34,133 bases of DNA from Bacteroidota bacterium. GTDB lineage: Bacteria > Bacteroidota > Bacteroidia > Chitinophagales > Saprospiraceae. This document shows positions 1 through 8,200 of the stretch, piece by piece. Positions within the stretch are counted from its first letter, which is position 1; each line of letters opens with the position of its first letter. The notes beneath the pieces are model-generated. The model ran no database searches and was not told the DNA's origin. It worked only from the letters and a program-made list of their open reading frames with translations. The position numbers and the translations under genes were made by a program. The stretch is from contig JAHEAR010000003.1 in assembly GCA_024642665.1 (NCBI GenBank), positions 30,152 through 64,284 of the forward strand. The letters are read 5' to 3'.

Positions 1-62
1 ATGAAGGACTGCGCCTTCACTGTAAACAGAGATGAAGGACTGCGCCTTCACTGTAAACAGAG
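1..62. repeat. 31-bp direct tandem repeat, two copies at window edge
   Basis: Two identical head-to-tail 31-bp copies (1-31 and 32-62) can be read directly. Each contains a 6-bp inverted repeat, TGAAGG and CCTTCA, around the loop ACTGCG (2-19 and 33-50). The array starts at the first base of the window, so more copies may lie to the left. An ORF reads through it from base 1 but has no family resemblance and runs antisense into the flavin protein gene. Confidence 0.95.
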
Positions 63-112
63 ATGCATGAGCAAATTACTCACATCGACCAGGTTCTGTA
101 TTTTTTACCATC

Positions 113-150
113 CACTACTCACCACTCACCACTCACCACTCACTACTCAC
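113..150. repeat. Heptamer tandem repeat (CACTCAC) at the 3' end of the PPOX gene
   Basis: About five imperfect copies of the 7-mer CACTCAC. On the minus strand this reads GTGAGTG, and the TGA stop of the 147-695 gene is formed within the repeat-like sequence. A close relative of the array is found at 19522-19575, also downstream of a minus-strand gene. Confidence 0.85.
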
Positions 151-695
151 TTTCCTTTTGAAATGCCCGTCTCAAACCCATCCAGACTCACGGCATTCTT
201 CTCCTGCCAGTATTTTTCAATGTCTTCTTTGTTTTTATTTTCCGACCACGAAGTGAGAAGTGTTCTTTCTTCTTTGAAATCCATAAAGGGTACACCAAAC
301 CCACAGGAAGTTTGAACCAATTCGATATCCATGTCGATAATCTGACGTGCGCCAACCATCGGAGGGAAAAGAGATTCGTATTGTTTGAAAGCATCATCCT
401 GCACATGATAGATTTTTGCCTTTCCGTATAAACGAAGGATCAAAGGCTTCCCTTCAAAGGCGCAGAACATGATGGTCATTCGGTTATGTTCTAAGAGGTG
501 TGCAGCGGTTTCGTTTCCACTGCCGGTGAGATTGAGCCAGATGATTTTATTCGCATGAATGATGCGAAAGGAATCCATTCCTTTTGGGGAAATATTGATC
601 GTGCCCTCACATCGGGCGGTGCCTACAAAGAATACTTTCTGTTGGAGGATAAATTCCTGAAGGACTTCTGTGATTTCATTCATTCGCTTTCCCAT
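147..695 (-). CDS. Pyridoxamine 5'-phosphate oxidase-like flavin protein
   Basis: This 182-residue protein resembles the pyridoxamine 5'-phosphate oxidase-related split-barrel family, whose members bind FMN or F420 and act as small cytoplasmic reductases, oxidases or stress proteins. The N-terminal part (FFVGTA, then INISPKGMDSFRI) is the usual first strands of the split barrel. The stretch GSGNETAAHLLEHNRMTIMF is the typical conserved centre, and LRLYGKAKI follows. The length fits single-domain members. The start MGKRMNEI is taken because it agrees with relatives as I remember them; Met5 is an alternative. It is transcribed alone and ends in a heptamer repeat. The substrate and the exact cofactor cannot be told from sequence. 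Confidence 0.85.
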   Translation of the reverse strand: MGKRMNEITEVLQEFILQQKVFFVGTARCEGTINISPKGMDSFRIIHANKIIWLNLTGSGNETAAHLLEHNRMTIMFCAFEGKPLILRLYGKAKIYHVQDDAFKQYESLFPPMVGARQIIDMDIELVQTSCGFGVPFMDFKEERTLLTSWSENKNKEDIEKYWQEKNAVSLDGFETGISKGK

Positions 696-1001
696 GGCTG
701 CATTTGTTTTGTAAATTATGTATCAATCCTGCTGCGTTGATCTGTGATCCCGATTATCGGGAACGGGAGACTTTTCGCTATAGCTGTAGTTAATCCTTAC
801 ACTTATTTTTTATGGCGACTGCGAAAAGTTTAATTTATTTTGAAATAAAAGTATATCGCGCAGAGTCGCAGAGACGCAATTATTTTCCTTCCACTAACCA
901 ATAAAGGCATGTTGAATAAAAGGGTTAAAGGTTCACGCAAAGACGCAGAAAAAGTTATTTTTCGTAATTCGTAATTTTGCCCTTTGCCTTTCCGCCCTTT
1001 G
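696..1001. other. Intergenic region with decayed dispersed repeats
   Basis: No gene is seen here. It contains a palindrome-plus-tail element (748-775), a CGCAG-rich stretch around 855-873 and its relative near 933-950 (CGCAAAGACGCAG). It also holds a repeated ATTCGTAATT motif (about 959-975) and an imperfect TTTGCCC array (975-1000) that abuts the stop codon of the nucleotidyltransferase gene. Similar pieces recur at 19381-19525 and 22381-22560. Confidence 0.7.
748..775 (+). repeat. Palindrome plus ACGGGAGACTTTT element, copy A
   Basis: TCCCGAT (748-754) and ATCGGGA (756-762) form a perfect inverted repeat around one base. It is followed directly by ACGGGAGACTTTT (763-775). The same tail follows unrelated palindromes at 19438, 22431 and 22531. 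Confidence 0.75.
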
Positions 1002-1919
1002 TTAAGTCCACAAATCCTTTTTGTAAACCCCCGCATCAATGAGTTTGTCCAGTCGTTCACTTACAAACTCCTTGTCCTCCCGATACGTTACGCCAAACCA
1101 TTCCGCATCACAGGTCAGTACTTTCGTTTTTCGCTCGCCGGATTGAATCAGGGTATCGATCAGTTTTGGTATATAGTATTCAGACTTTAGTTCCTGACCT
1201 TCATTAGCCAAAAAGATCCCGAATTCATGTTCGAAGTAATTGAAATAGGACGGAAAGAATCCCCACATGTTCATAGACACCGGTGTATCCGGCAACAGTA
1301 TATGATTGATGCCATCTGCCCCCGGAAAAGAAATCAGGCCGGCAGCACTGCGACCAATTTTTGTGCATTCTTCAATGCCTATGAGATAGCCATCAGCGTC
1401 TTCCTGACATACACCGCGATTGACAGTGCCATGGTCTGAAAGTGTGTTGTTCAACTTATAACCGACCACCGCATATTGCTCTTGCTCCTTTTCTGTCGTA
1501 AGAAAGTTATAAAGGGTTTCATATGATTCAGGACCGTAATAATCGTCGGCATTGATGATCCCAAAAGGTCCGTCAATCACATCATGAGCTACCCACACCG
1601 CATGAGCCGTACCCCATGGGCGATCTCTATCAGATGCGGGAGTATAATTTAAGGGTACATTATTTAATTCCTGATAGACATAGTCCACTTCCATGCGGCC
1701 TTCCAGCTTTGGTCCAAAAGTTTCTTTGAATTTTTCAGCAAAGCTTTCCCGGATGATAAAGACAATATGATTGAATCCTGCGCGATGAGCATCATATAAG
1801 CTATAGTCAATAATAGTTTCCCCGTTCGGTCCAAACGCATCCATTTGCTTTAAGCCGCCATAGCGACTTCCCATACCTGCTGCCAACACGACAAGAGAAA
1901 TTTTCTTTTTTTCGGTCAT
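1002..1919 (-). CDS. Nucleotidyltransferase family protein (sugar-NTP transferase fold)
   Basis: This 305-residue cytoplasmic protein belongs to the NTP_transferase (GT-A-like Rossmann) superfamily. The N-terminal signature LAAGMGSRYGGLKQ (about residues 12-25) is the NTP-binding loop with its conserved Gly-x-Gly-x-Arg and Lys. NADDYYG (about residues 124-130) matches the metal-binding Asp region after the fourth strand. Such enzymes usually form NDP-sugars from sugar 1-phosphates; the sugar here is unknown. The upstream gene in the same direction, a multi-spanning TPR protein, ends 22 bases before this start, so the two are likely cotranscribed and may serve surface glycan metabolism (inference). 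Confidence 0.85.
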   Translation of the reverse strand: MTEKKKISLVVLAAGMGSRYGGLKQMDAFGPNGETIIDYSLYDAHRAGFNHIVFIIRESFAEKFKETFGPKLEGRMEVDYVYQELNNVPLNYTPASDRDRPWGTAHAVWVAHDVIDGPFGIINADDYYGPESYETLYNFLTTEKEQEQYAVVGYKLNNTLSDHGTVNRGVCQEDADGYLIGIEECTKIGRSAAGLISFPGADGINHILLPDTPVSMNMWGFFPSYFNYFEHEFGIFLANEGQELKSEYYIPKLIDTLIQSGERKTKVLTCDAEWFGVTYREDKEFVSERLDKLIDAGVYKKDLWT

Positions 1920-1941
1920 GATTATTTTCGTTCAATATATA

Positions 1942-3759
1942 TTATATCCCTATTAGATTTCCATAGGATGGATCAATGGATTCTCCCAACTCAATCGCTT
2001 TAAGCGCATATCTTTTTGCTTCCTCATTATTACTCATCATATAATAGCATCGCGATAGATTCAGATAATAAGAACCATTTTGAGGACTTAACCGGATCGC
2101 CTGATTGAAATCATCTTTCGCTTTATTGTACTGCTTTAGTTTGTTAAAATAGAGCACCCCGCGATTGTTCAGGTATTCTGGCTTATCAGGATATTTCTGA
2201 ATCAACGCAGTATAACTTGATTCCGCCGCACTAAAGTCCTTCGTTGCGTCCTGGGCTCTTGCGAGTAAAAAGAGACCCGCTTCCTTCTGTGGATATAACG
2301 AATAGAATTTCTGTGCGTCCTGCAGTGCTTTTGGTTCCTCCTTGTTTTCTAAATAAGCTCTGGAACGCCATTCCAGCGCATCGGCATAATTAGGATCAAC
2401 CGCCAATGCCTTGCTTAAGTGCTCAATCACTTCCGGCCAAAGCTTCTGGTCATAAAGATTCAAACCTTTATTGGTCCAGGCACGCGTGCTTTCCGGATAA
2501 TGTTCCAGTACATCTGCCCATAGCGTCTGACTGTCTTTCCAAACAGAAACGCGGTTCCATGTGAGAAAACTCAACACGAGCATCCACACTGCGACCAGAC
2601 CAAGTATTGGTTTTTTAAGTTTATTCCACTTACCATCCATTAATCCATAAAGTTCCATGCCCATCATAAAAAAGATACCGATATAAGGAACATACGCATA
2701 ACGCTCAGCGACCACTGCATTGCCAATGGAGATAAGTTGCAGCACCAGGATGAGATTGATGATATAAAAGCCAAAACCAAACAGGATATTTCTGTTTCTT
2801 ACTTTAAGGGCGAGATAGATGATGCCCGCAACCGATAGAGCAGTAGCAATAAAGTATATAGGGGTTATCTCACTGGGAAAAGGATGCAGGGAAGAAAGTG
2901 GGTAGGGGATAAGTACTTTTATCAAATACCAACTCAAACCAAAACCTGCAAATAATATTCGATCAGTAATGCTGTGCAAATCGACGGAAGCAACCGCTCG
3001 TTCTGATTGAATGGATAATGTTGCAAATGCAAAAACAACTGCCAGCACAAACAGCGGTATTTTTTCAATGACCCACTTCCATGACCAATCTCTTTTTAAA
3101 TAATAATCAATCGCAATGAGTGACAACGGCAATACAATAGCGGCAGGTTTGCAGAGTAAGGATATGCCACCCAGCACGGTGGCAATAGCCAGATGTTTTA
3201 TTTTCCCAAGACGTACATATTTGACATAGACGATCATGGAGGCTACATAAAATAAAGTATACAACAAATCCTTGCGTTCTGATATCCAGGCTACGGATTC
3301 TACATGCATCGGATGAATGCCAAATAATAGCGCAACAGCCAGGCTGACCCATTTATTTCCGGAGGAAAGCCACCAGATAAACCAGAAGACTAATCCGGTA
3401 TTAATCACATGGAGCAGTATGCTGGTCAAGTGATAAGACATCGGATTGAGCTCGGCCATCTGATAGTTAAGTGCCAGACTTAAAATAGTCAATGGATGAT
3501 AATTGGATACGACCGGCGTAGAAAAAATAGCCTTCAATCCTTCGCCGCTTAAATCTTTGAGTAAAGCATTATTGGTCACATACAGCACATCATCCCAATT
3601 CGTAAATCCATTGCCTAATGCAGGGATGAATAATATAAAGGTGATCGCCAGCACCGGCAGGACATAGATCCAGTTGGGTTTTGAAAGGTTCGATCCGGCT
3701 GCAGGCTTTCTGGTTTTACCTTTTCCCTTAGGGACCTGCTTTTTTTGTTTTTCTGCCAT
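1942..3759 (-). CDS. Multi-spanning membrane protein with C-terminal TPRs (TMTC-like, GT-C type)
   Basis: A 605-residue inner-membrane protein. A Lys-rich N-terminus (1-28) is followed by a first membrane span (about 30-48), the acidic loop motif NWDD (54-57), HPLT (88-91) and HPMHVESVAWISERKDLL (149-166). This arrangement is typical of GT-C glycosyltransferase-like proteins related to the eukaryotic TMTC family. Further hydrophobic spans run to about 400, then at least four tetratricopeptide repeats to the end. I chose the Met at 3759 instead of the longer ORF start at 3852. The shorter form begins with the usual basic tail, and a TAATTTTG promoter box (3774-3781) lies inside the longer form. 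It is followed by a nucleotidyltransferase gene, which fits a role in glycan transfer. Donor and acceptor are unknown. Confidence 0.8.
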   Translation of the reverse strand: MAEKQKKQVPKGKGKTRKPAAGSNLSKPNWIYVLPVLAITFILFIPALGNGFTNWDDVLYVTNNALLKDLSGEGLKAIFSTPVVSNYHPLTILSLALNYQMAELNPMSYHLTSILLHVINTGLVFWFIWWLSSGNKWVSLAVALLFGIHPMHVESVAWISERKDLLYTLFYVASMIVYVKYVRLGKIKHLAIATVLGGISLLCKPAAIVLPLSLIAIDYYLKRDWSWKWVIEKIPLFVLAVVFAFATLSIQSERAVASVDLHSITDRILFAGFGLSWYLIKVLIPYPLSSLHPFPSEITPIYFIATALSVAGIIYLALKVRNRNILFGFGFYIINLILVLQLISIGNAVVAERYAYVPYIGIFFMMGMELYGLMDGKWNKLKKPILGLVAVWMLVLSFLTWNRVSVWKDSQTLWADVLEHYPESTRAWTNKGLNLYDQKLWPEVIEHLSKALAVDPNYADALEWRSRAYLENKEEPKALQDAQKFYSLYPQKEAGLFLLARAQDATKDFSAAESSYTALIQKYPDKPEYLNNRGVLYFNKLKQYNKAKDDFNQAIRLSPQNGSYYLNLSRCYYMMSNNEEAKRYALKAIELGESIDPSYGNLIGI

Positions 3760-3773
3760 AATCTTAAGTTGCC

Positions 3774-3781
3774 CAAAATTA
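3774..3781 (-). promoter_or_regulatory. Candidate -7 promoter box TAATTTTG
   Basis: On the minus strand TAATTTTG matches the Bacteroidota TAnnTTTG box. Fourteen bases separate it from the chosen ATG at 3759, giving a very short leader. No clear TTTG -33 element was found at 19-21 bases upstream. Confidence 0.45.
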
Positions 3782-3946
3782 ATAGAAAATGCCGGCTTTA
3801 AAAGTTCTTGATTTTCAGGTGTTTCGAGAATGATTTTTAGCCCGTCAAACATGATAATCAGGGAGTCATTCCCTAAGCCTTAAAACTAATGTGCTCGATA
3901 TCAGAGGTTCCGGGTGATTAGGCTGGTTTCAACCTCAACCTTTTCT

Positions 3947-3954
3947 TACTTTTG
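3947..3954 (+). promoter_or_regulatory. Candidate -7 promoter box TACTTTTG for rpe
   Basis: TACTTTTG matches TAnnTTTG and lies 53 bases upstream of the rpe ATG. The -33 region is not convincing. Confidence 0.45.
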
Positions 3955-4007
3955 TCCTATTCTGCTATCCCTGCAAGTTTTGATGGCAGTCAACCGTTTA
4001 ACTATCC

Positions 4008-4697
4008 ATGAAGAGTTCTCCCCACCTGATTTCTCCCTCTATCCTCTCAGCCGACTTTGGAAATCTTAATGAAACAATCGACCTAATCAATACCAGTGAA
4101 GCAGACTGGTTTCACGTGGATGTGATGGATGGGATGTTTGTCCCGAATATTAGTTTTGGATTTCCGGTGATGGAAGCCCTCCAGCGACGCGCCACGAAAC
4201 CGCTGGATGTTCATTTGATGATTGAAGGTCCTGAACGCTATATCGAACGATTTAGAAAATTGGGCGCTCATGTGATCACTGTGCATTACGAAGCGTGCAA
4301 ACATCTGCATCGCGTGATTCACCAAATCAAGGAATCGGGAGCCTTAGCAGGTGTTGCCATTAATCCGCATACCCCGGTGTCTCTTTTGAAAGATATACTG
4401 GCAGATGTTGATTTGATTCTGGTGATGTCTGTGAATCCGGGTTATGGCGGACAAAAATTTATTTATCAAAGTATCCCAAAGATTGCAGAGCTAAAACAAA
4501 TGTTGATAGAGCGCAACCTTAATCCATATATCGAAGTTGATGGTGGTATCGGATTACATAATGCAGAACGCGTGCTTCAGGCAGGTGCCAATGTACTCGT
4601 ATCCGGAAGTGCCATGCTGTCTGCAGATAATCCTATGGAAGCAATGAAAAGCTTGAAAGCAATAGGCCAGGAAGCGTTTAAAAATATTCAGGCTTGA
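4008..4697 (+). CDS. rpe: Ribulose-phosphate 3-epimerase
   Basis: A 229-residue TIM-barrel enzyme of the pentose phosphate pathway that interconverts D-ribulose 5-phosphate and D-xylulose 5-phosphate in the cytoplasm. Family motifs are all present. SPSILSADFGNL (9-20) comes first. HVDVMDGMFVPNISFG (36-51) carries metal ligand His36 and catalytic Asp38. DVHLMI (67-72) carries His69, VNPGYGGQKF (142-151) is the phosphate loop, and EVDGGI (176-181) carries catalytic Asp178. Length matches the family. Its TGA overlaps the TTG start of a TonB-dependent receptor gene, so the two are probably read from one message. This is an unusual partner for rpe. Confidence 0.98.
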   Translation: MKSSPHLISPSILSADFGNLNETIDLINTSEADWFHVDVMDGMFVPNISFGFPVMEALQRRATKPLDVHLMIEGPERYIERFRKLGAHVITVHYEACKHLHRVIHQIKESGALAGVAINPHTPVSLLKDILADVDLILVMSVNPGYGGQKFIYQSIPKIAELKQMLIERNLNPYIEVDGGIGLHNAERVLQAGANVLVSGSAMLSADNPMEAMKSLKAIGQEAFKNIQA

Positions 4698-7219
4698 AGA
4701 TCTTTCGCTGCGGAGTAATACCAATGTTGCTGTTGGCGTGCTTATGGTGTTTCTCTGATGCACAGGCCCAGGACATGGCCACCATATATGGCGTCATCAC
4801 AGATGCCAGAAATAACCAACCGGTTGAGTTCGTCAGTGTTATCGATGCAAGCCGATCAACGGTTTCTAATTCCAGGGTCGATGGAAAATTTGATATCGAA
4901 GTACCTGCCGGCAAAAGCATTGTGCTCCAGTTTCGGCGCACAGGGTATGAGCACTTAGATCAGACGATCGGGCCATTTACTGCCGATCAGCGTTTTGAAC
5001 TTGATGTTGTTTTAACGCCTGTCAAATCCGATGTTGAAGTAGTGGTTACGGATAAACGTGTCGATGATGCGGGGATGATTCGAGAGAATGTGGAATCGAT
5101 TAAATTGATGCCAAGCACCACCGGCAACCTGGAATCGTTACTTCCCTACATTGCATTAGGAACTTCCAGTGGTACAGGTGGCGAACTAACCTCGCAGTAC
5201 AATGTGCGTGGAGGAAATTATGATGAGAATCTTGTGTATGTCAATGACTTTGAAATATACAGACCACTCCTTGTACGTAGTGGAAATCAGGAAGGACTTA
5301 GTCTTCCCAATCCTGATTTGATTCGAGATCTCAGTTTTTCTTCAGGGGGATTTGAAGCAAAGTATGGTGACAAGATGTCATCGGTGATGGATGTGCGATA
5401 TAAGTTGCCGGATAGTCTCAGAGGATCAGTATCGGTTAGTTTACTGGGAGCTTCAGGGCATCTTGAAGGCAGTGTTCCGGTGGGTAAGGATGGCTATCGC
5501 CGCTGGCGCTATTTGCTTGGTGCACGATACAAGACCTCTGCCTATTTGTTGGGTTCATTAGATGTAAAAGGAGAGTACACACCTTCATTTACCGATTATC
5601 AGATATACACTACCCTTGATTTGTCCAGAAGCTGGCAGTTGGGGTTGATGGCGAATATTAATAAAAGCAAATATGATTTTATTCCGGTGAGTGCAGAGAC
5701 AGCGACGGGCCTTATCACTTTTGCACTGCGTCTGACGACTGAATTTGAAGGAGCAGAAAGCGATTTGTTTTTAAATGGAATGACCGGTGTTGCCTTATCC
5801 TATGTTCCTGATCGGCAAAAAAATCCGTTGTTTTTAAAGTTCCTCGTTTCCGGATATAAAAGTCTCGAACAGGAAAATCTGGATATTATAGGCCAGTATC
5901 GCCTGAGCCAAATTGAAACGAGTTTAAATGATCCCGATGCCGGTGAAGAGCTGGCCCTTCTTGGATCAGGGACACAGCAGGTATATAGTCGAAATGTTCT
6001 TCAGGCTAGTATCATCAATACAGAAATAAAAGGAGGCATCGAACTTCAGAAAAGTCCGCAGGAATCCAATTTTCTGCAAGGTGGATTGAAATTTACCTAT
6101 CAGGATATTTCCGATAAGATTCATGAATGGGAGCGACTTGATTCTGCCGGTTTCTCATTGCCTTATGATCCCGAAGCACTTGATTTACTTTATGTGCTTA
6201 ATTCAAGACGTGATCTCACTTCGCTGGTTTATAGCGGATATCTGCAGAACACCTACACGAAGCAATACAGAAGTGGAAAAGAAATGCGTGTGACCGGTGG
6301 ACTCAGGGCAACTTATACCGATGTCAATAATGAGTTTTTGGTGAGTCCAAGAGTTCAGTTTACGTATTCCCCCATCGCGAGAAAAGCCTATAAGTTTGCC
6401 TTAGGATGGTATGCACAACCTCCTTTTTACAGAGAGCTACGAATGCCGGATGGAACAGTTAATACAGATGTGCAAGCACAGAAATCATTTCAGGTACTCG
6501 CTGGTTATAGCACCGATTTTGGTCCTGAGGGATCGAATGGGTCAAAGTTTAAATTGATTATTGAGGCCTACTATAAATCACTATGGGATTTAGTTTCCTA
6601 TGAGGTGGACAATGTGCGCATCCGTTACGCAGGGGAGAACAATGCTTCAGGATATCTTGCGGGAATTGATTTTAGGATTAATGGAGAACTGGTGCCGGGA
6701 GCAGAGTCATGGGTTAATATTTCATTCCTCAGAGCGCGCGAGGCCCTGGACGGTGTCCAGCATCTGGAGCGGGAAGTTGGGCAACTTGAAGGAACTCCTG
6801 TAGACGATGTGCCCAGACCAACGGATCAATTCATGAATCTGAATGTGTTTTTCCAGGATTACCTTCCGGATAATGAGAATTTCAGGGTTCACCTCAACCT
6901 GTCAGTAGGAACAGGTTTGCCATTCGGCATTAAGGATAATAATATTGTCTATCGCAATACCTATCGCTACAAACCCTATCATAGGGTAGACATTGGTTTC
7001 TCCTTTCGTCTATGGAGCAGTTTATGGGAACAAAGACGGCCCAAGAGCTTTTTCCGTTTTACCCGGGATAGCTGGATGAGTCTGGAAGTGTTCAATCTTT
7101 TGCAGGTTAGAAATGAAGCCAGCAGAACATGGGTTAAAACCGTTTTCCAGCAGCAATATGCAATCCCTAACTATCTGAGCTCCAGAAGGATAAATCTAAA
7201 GTTCCGATTCGAATTCTAA
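4694..7219 (+). CDS. TonB-dependent receptor with carboxypeptidase-regulatory-like N-domain
   Basis: An 841-residue outer-membrane protein. A signal peptide (about 1-25, ending AQA) is followed by a carboxypeptidase regulatory-like beta-sandwich (about 29-110) and a plug domain (about 120-235) containing QYNVRGGNYDENLVYVND. A long beta-barrel ends in an aromatic residue (FRFEF), as expected for a BAM-recognised outer-membrane barrel. Such receptors import ligands using TonB-ExbBD energy; the ligand is unknown and no SusD partner is present. The start is TTG at 4694, overlapping the rpe stop by four bases (TTGA). It supplies the Lys and Arg of the signal peptide n-region, which the next Met (residue 11) would lack. 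Confidence 0.9.
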   Translation: MKIFRCGVIPMLLLACLWCFSDAQAQDMATIYGVITDARNNQPVEFVSVIDASRSTVSNSRVDGKFDIEVPAGKSIVLQFRRTGYEHLDQTIGPFTADQRFELDVVLTPVKSDVEVVVTDKRVDDAGMIRENVESIKLMPSTTGNLESLLPYIALGTSSGTGGELTSQYNVRGGNYDENLVYVNDFEIYRPLLVRSGNQEGLSLPNPDLIRDLSFSSGGFEAKYGDKMSSVMDVRYKLPDSLRGSVSVSLLGASGHLEGSVPVGKDGYRRWRYLLGARYKTSAYLLGSLDVKGEYTPSFTDYQIYTTLDLSRSWQLGLMANINKSKYDFIPVSAETATGLITFALRLTTEFEGAESDLFLNGMTGVALSYVPDRQKNPLFLKFLVSGYKSLEQENLDIIGQYRLSQIETSLNDPDAGEELALLGSGTQQVYSRNVLQASIINTEIKGGIELQKSPQESNFLQGGLKFTYQDISDKIHEWERLDSAGFSLPYDPEALDLLYVLNSRRDLTSLVYSGYLQNTYTKQYRSGKEMRVTGGLRATYTDVNNEFLVSPRVQFTYSPIARKAYKFALGWYAQPPFYRELRMPDGTVNTDVQAQKSFQVLAGYSTDFGPEGSNGSKFKLIIEAYYKSLWDLVSYEVDNVRIRYAGENNASGYLAGIDFRINGELVPGAESWVNISFLRAREALDGVQHLEREVGQLEGTPVDDVPRPTDQFMNLNVFFQDYLPDNENFRVHLNLSVGTGLPFGIKDNNIVYRNTYRYKPYHRVDIGFSFRLWSSLWEQRRPKSFFRFTRDSWMSLEVFNLLQVRNEASRTWVKTVFQQQYAIPNYLSSRRINLKFRFEF

Positions 7220-7299
7220 AAATTGACCTCTTTTTTCCTGAAAAGCAGGCTTTCCGGAGGACTATCACTTCAAATAGCAGCCTCTGAAGGAGATATTTT

Positions 7300-7330
7300 T
7301 TTGGAAATCAGGAGTTTCCATGTATCTTTG
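7300..7330 (+). promoter_or_regulatory. Promoter of rpsP (TTTG-19-TATCTTTG)
   Basis: TTTG (7300-7303) and TATCTTTG (7323-7330) are separated by exactly 19 bases. This matches the Bacteroidota primary-sigma consensus TTTG-N19-21-TAnnTTTG. Transcription should begin near 7335, leaving a leader of roughly 70-75 bases before rpsP. It is the clearest promoter in the window. Confidence 0.85.
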
Positions 7331-7344
7331 GCGTCCGTTAAAAA

Positions 7345-7372
7345 CCGGCAGTTCACTTGTGAAGTTGGCCGG
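7345..7372 (+). promoter_or_regulatory. Leader hairpin of rpsP mRNA
   Basis: CCGGC (7345-7349) pairs with GCCGG (7368-7372). Inside it TTCAC (7352-7356) pairs with GTGAA (7359-7363), leaving a two-base apex and an asymmetric internal loop. It lies within the predicted 5' untranslated region, 36 bases before the ATG. It could be a binding site for S16 or another ribosomal protein, but that is inference. Confidence 0.5.
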
Positions 7373-7408
7373 CAAGGTATTTTAACCATTAAATTTTAAC
7401 TTAAACGT

Positions 7409-8047
7409 ATGTCAGTAAGAATCAGACTTCAGCGTCATGGACGCAAACAAACGCCTCTGTATCACATCGTTATCGCTGATGCAAGAGCTCCCAGAGATGG
7501 AAATTTTATTGAGCGAATTGGTACCTACAATCCTATGACCAAGCCGGCTACGATTGAAGTAGACCGAATGAAGGCGTATGAGTGGATCACCAATGGGGCT
7601 CAGCCAACAGACACTGTACGCGCTATTTTGCGTTTCAAAGGGGTGATGTATTACAAGCATCTCCAGCGTGGAGTTGCAAAAGGTGCCATGTCTGCGGAAG
7701 ATGCAGAATTGAAGTTCAGAGCATGGGTAGACGAGAAAGAAGCTAATATCCAGGCTCGTGCCAATGCTACAAAGGATGAGCGTAAAGCACGTGCTGCTGC
7801 TATTTCAGGAAAGACTAAACCTGTTCAGCAAAAGAAAGTAGATACACCGGTGGACGATGAATTGGTTAATGTGAATCTGGCGGAACAAGCTGCTGCTGAA
7901 ACTGCGGATGATGTAGAAACCCTAGTGGAAGCTGTTGCGGAAGTTCCAACAGAAGAAGCCCCGGCTGCAGAAGTTGTTGAAGAAGCTCCTGCCGCTGAAG
8001 AAGCTCCGGCAGAGGAAGAGAATAAAGACGCTACACCGGAAGGTTAG
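7409..8047 (+). CDS. rpsP: 30S ribosomal protein S16 with long acidic tail
   Basis: The first 80-90 residues are a canonical small-subunit protein S16 ([20 protein letters not shown], then [14 protein letters not shown]), which binds 16S rRNA early in 30S assembly. The protein is 212 residues, far longer than the roughly 80 of E. coli S16. A Lys/Ala-rich linker (about 110-155) leads to an Ala/Glu/Val-rich acidic tail (about 155-212). Long tails are usual in Bacteroidota S16, so this is not a fusion error. The common rimM-trmD-rplS neighbours are absent, and the gene has its own promoter, leader hairpin and downstream hairpin. This suggests a monocistronic unit. Confidence 0.97.
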   Translation: MSVRIRLQRHGRKQTPLYHIVIADARAPRDGNFIERIGTYNPMTKPATIEVDRMKAYEWITNGAQPTDTVRAILRFKGVMYYKHLQRGVAKGAMSAEDAELKFRAWVDEKEANIQARANATKDERKARAAAISGKTKPVQQKKVDTPVDDELVNVNLAEQAAAETADDVETLVEAVAEVPTEEAPAAEVVEEAPAAEEAPAEEENKDATPEG

Positions 8048-8129
8048 TATTTCTCGAAGTAGCATAAATAAAAAAGGCTGAAACATATTCATCCTTTTAT
8101 TGAGTGCATTTTTGGTTTAAAAATTTATT

Positions 8130-8168
8130 GTACACCTGGTAAGGCCTATTGTGTCTTATCAGGTGTAC
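8130..8168. terminator. Long stem-loop downstream of rpsP
   Basis: A 14-bp stem (8130-8143 with 8155-8168; one G-U pair, otherwise perfect) encloses an 11-base loop. No U-tract follows on the plus strand, so it is not a textbook intrinsic terminator. It could be a 3'-end stabilising hairpin, a protein site or a terminator of another kind. Confidence 0.5.
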
Positions 8169-8200
8169 ATGTATTAAAGCAATATTAATGAAATCGCCTT

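Noticed and set aside
1-315. 104-codon frame at the left edge
   Set aside because: It is built from the 31-bp repeat and the heptamer array and then runs antisense through the PPOX gene.
3760-3852. Longer N-terminus of the TMTC-like protein
   Set aside because: It would precede the Lys-rich tail and first membrane span, and a TAATTTTG promoter box lies within it.
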